Positions 5,024 to 5,663 of a DNA stretch of 5,663 bases are shown here, one piece after another. The stretch lies in NCBI GenBank assembly GCA_021300125.1, contig JAJTHX010000326.1, positions 1 through 5,663 of the forward strand, read 5' to 3'. The translations under genes were made by a program, and so were the position numbers. The notes beneath the pieces were generated by a model. The model was not told where the DNA came from. It searched no databases and saw only the letters and a list, made by a program, of their open reading frames with translations. The stretch comes from Betaproteobacteria bacterium (GTDB lineage Bacteria > Pseudomonadota > Gammaproteobacteria > Burkholderiales > SG8-41). Position 1 is the first letter of the stretch; every line of letters begins with the position of its first letter.

Positions 5024-5518
5024 ATGTCTGACACGATCTACAACGTGCTTTTTGTATGCACGGGCAATACCGCGCGCTCGATCATGGCCGAAGGCCTGCT
5101 CAACCACATGGGCCGCGGCCGGTTCAAGGCGTATTCCGCGGGCAGCATGCCCAAGGGTGTGGTGCATCCGGCGGCGCTGAAGGTGCTCAATGACCTGCGC
5201 GCCCCGACCGGCGAGGTGCGCAGCAAGAGCTGGAGCGAGTTAGCGCAGTCCGGCGCGCCGAAGCTCGATTTCGTGTTCACCGTCTGTGACAACGCCGCGG
5301 GCGAGGTCTGCCCGGTGTGGCCGGGCCAGCCGATGAGCGCGCACTGGGGCGTCGAGGATCCGGCGGCCTTCGAGGGCACGCCCGAGCAGGTGGACCACAA
5401 GTTCCACGAGGTCGCACAGATCCTGAAGCGGCGCATCGAGCTCTTTCTGTCGCTGCCGATGCGCTCGCTCGACAAGCTGTCGCTGCAGAATGAACTGCGC
5501 GACATTGGCAAGAAGTGA
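5024..5518 (+). CDS. arsC: Arsenate reductase, low-molecular-weight phosphatase type (first copy)
   Basis: A complete 164-residue ArsC of the low-molecular-weight tyrosine-phosphatase fold, which reduces arsenate to arsenite in the cytoplasm. The N-terminal P-loop is C12-TGNTA-R18-S19, the CX5R motif. The catalytic aspartate region and a redox-cysteine segment, TVCDNAAGEVCPVWPG (C88 and C96), are present. C88 and C96 could play the relay role of C82 and C89 in the Staphylococcus/Bacillus enzymes, though their spacing is one residue longer. HWGVEDPAAFEG (107-118) matches the Asp-Pro segment of the phosphatase fold. The C-terminal extension from about 145 (MRSLDKLSLQNELRDIG) is typical of proteobacterial members. 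ATG at 5024 has AGGAG (5014-5018) overlapping the arsI stop. Whether the electron donor is thioredoxin or glutaredoxin cannot be decided from sequence. Confidence 0.9.
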   Translation: MSDTIYNVLFVCTGNTARSIMAEGLLNHMGRGRFKAYSAGSMPKGVVHPAALKVLNDLRAPTGEVRSKSWSELAQSGAPKLDFVFTVCDNAAGEVCPVWPGQPMSAHWGVEDPAAFEGTPEQVDHKFHEVAQILKRRIELFLSLPMRSLDKLSLQNELRDIGKK

Positions 5519-5663
5519 ATGAAAACGACAAGCCTGTGACCACCCACGTCCTGATCCTCTGCACCCACAATTCCGCGCGCAGCGTGCTGTCGGAAGGCAT
5601 GCTCAACTACTGGGCGCAACGCCTCGGGCGTGATGTGCGCGCCCACAGCGCGGGCAGCGCGCC
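5515..5663 (+). CDS. arsC: Second arsenate reductase, low-molecular-weight phosphatase type, cut by window end
   Basis: The first 49 codons of another ArsC, running off the window. The frame reads a beta-strand then the P-loop CTHNSARS (CX5R) and continues SVLSEGMLNYWAQ and HSAGSA, all standard for this family. It differs clearly from the upstream copy (CTGNTARS), so this is not a recent duplication. Two starts are possible. GTG at 5515 overlaps the first arsC stop as GTGA, suggesting translational coupling and giving an MNENDKPVTTHVLILC start. GTG at 5536 would give a seven-residue-shorter protein. Neither has a strong ribosome binding site. An ATG at 5519 is out of frame and stops after six codons. 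The 5515 start is preferred because of the overlap. Cysteines beyond the P-loop are outside the window. Confidence 0.8.
   Translation, partial: MNENDKPVTTHVLILCTHNSARSVLSEGMLNYWAQRLGRDVRAHSAGSA

Noticed and set aside
5519..5538. ATG at 5519 as start of the second arsC
   Set aside because: It is out of frame with the ArsC P-loop and stops after six codons.

Overview
The window is GC-rich and densely coded. It carries two tandem Bug-type (TctC-like) periplasmic binding proteins with no TctA or TctB nearby. That combination is typical of Betaproteobacteria, especially Burkholderiales, but the organism is inferred from gene content and base composition only. Nothing indicates phage, insertion sequences, CRISPR, tRNA or rRNA.

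Left part, all on the minus strand. Positions 1038 to 21 hold three closely spaced genes: a GlsB/YeaQ-type small membrane protein, an unrecognised helical protein of 125 residues, and a small protein with the outline of a degenerate GIY-YIG fold. Upstream lies a 286-base gap with two strong stem-loops, then a four-helix membrane protein of unknown function (1756 to 1325), then a 238-base gap. Two Bug-family solute-binding proteins follow (2960 to 1995 and 4025 to 3063), each with a signal peptide and a clear ribosome binding site. Their ligand cannot be read from the sequence.

Right part, plus strand. A compact arsenic-resistance operon starts at 4192 and is cut by the window end: arsR, an ArsI/CadI-type dioxygenase, and two different low-molecular-weight-phosphatase-type arsenate reductases in tandem. 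Gaps are 11 and 8 bases, then a probable 4-base GTGA overlap. Expected logic: ArsR senses trivalent arsenic through a C-terminal cysteine cluster and represses the operon. The ArsC proteins reduce arsenate to arsenite for an efflux pump that presumably lies beyond 5663. ArsI would break the carbon-arsenic bond of trivalent methylarsenicals.

The most informative non-coding stretch is the 166-base divergent region 4026-4191. It holds a sigma70-like promoter whose -10 box sits inside a perfect 9-base inverted repeat that reaches into the arsR start codon, so the arsR message may be leaderless. It also holds a second perfect inverted repeat (4091-4110) and a tandem 13-base repeat (4051-4076) on the side of the binding-protein gene. 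I see no wholly new system here. The points most worth checking are the arsR promoter/operator layout, the cysteine-pair tail of ArsI, and the paired unlike ArsC proteins.
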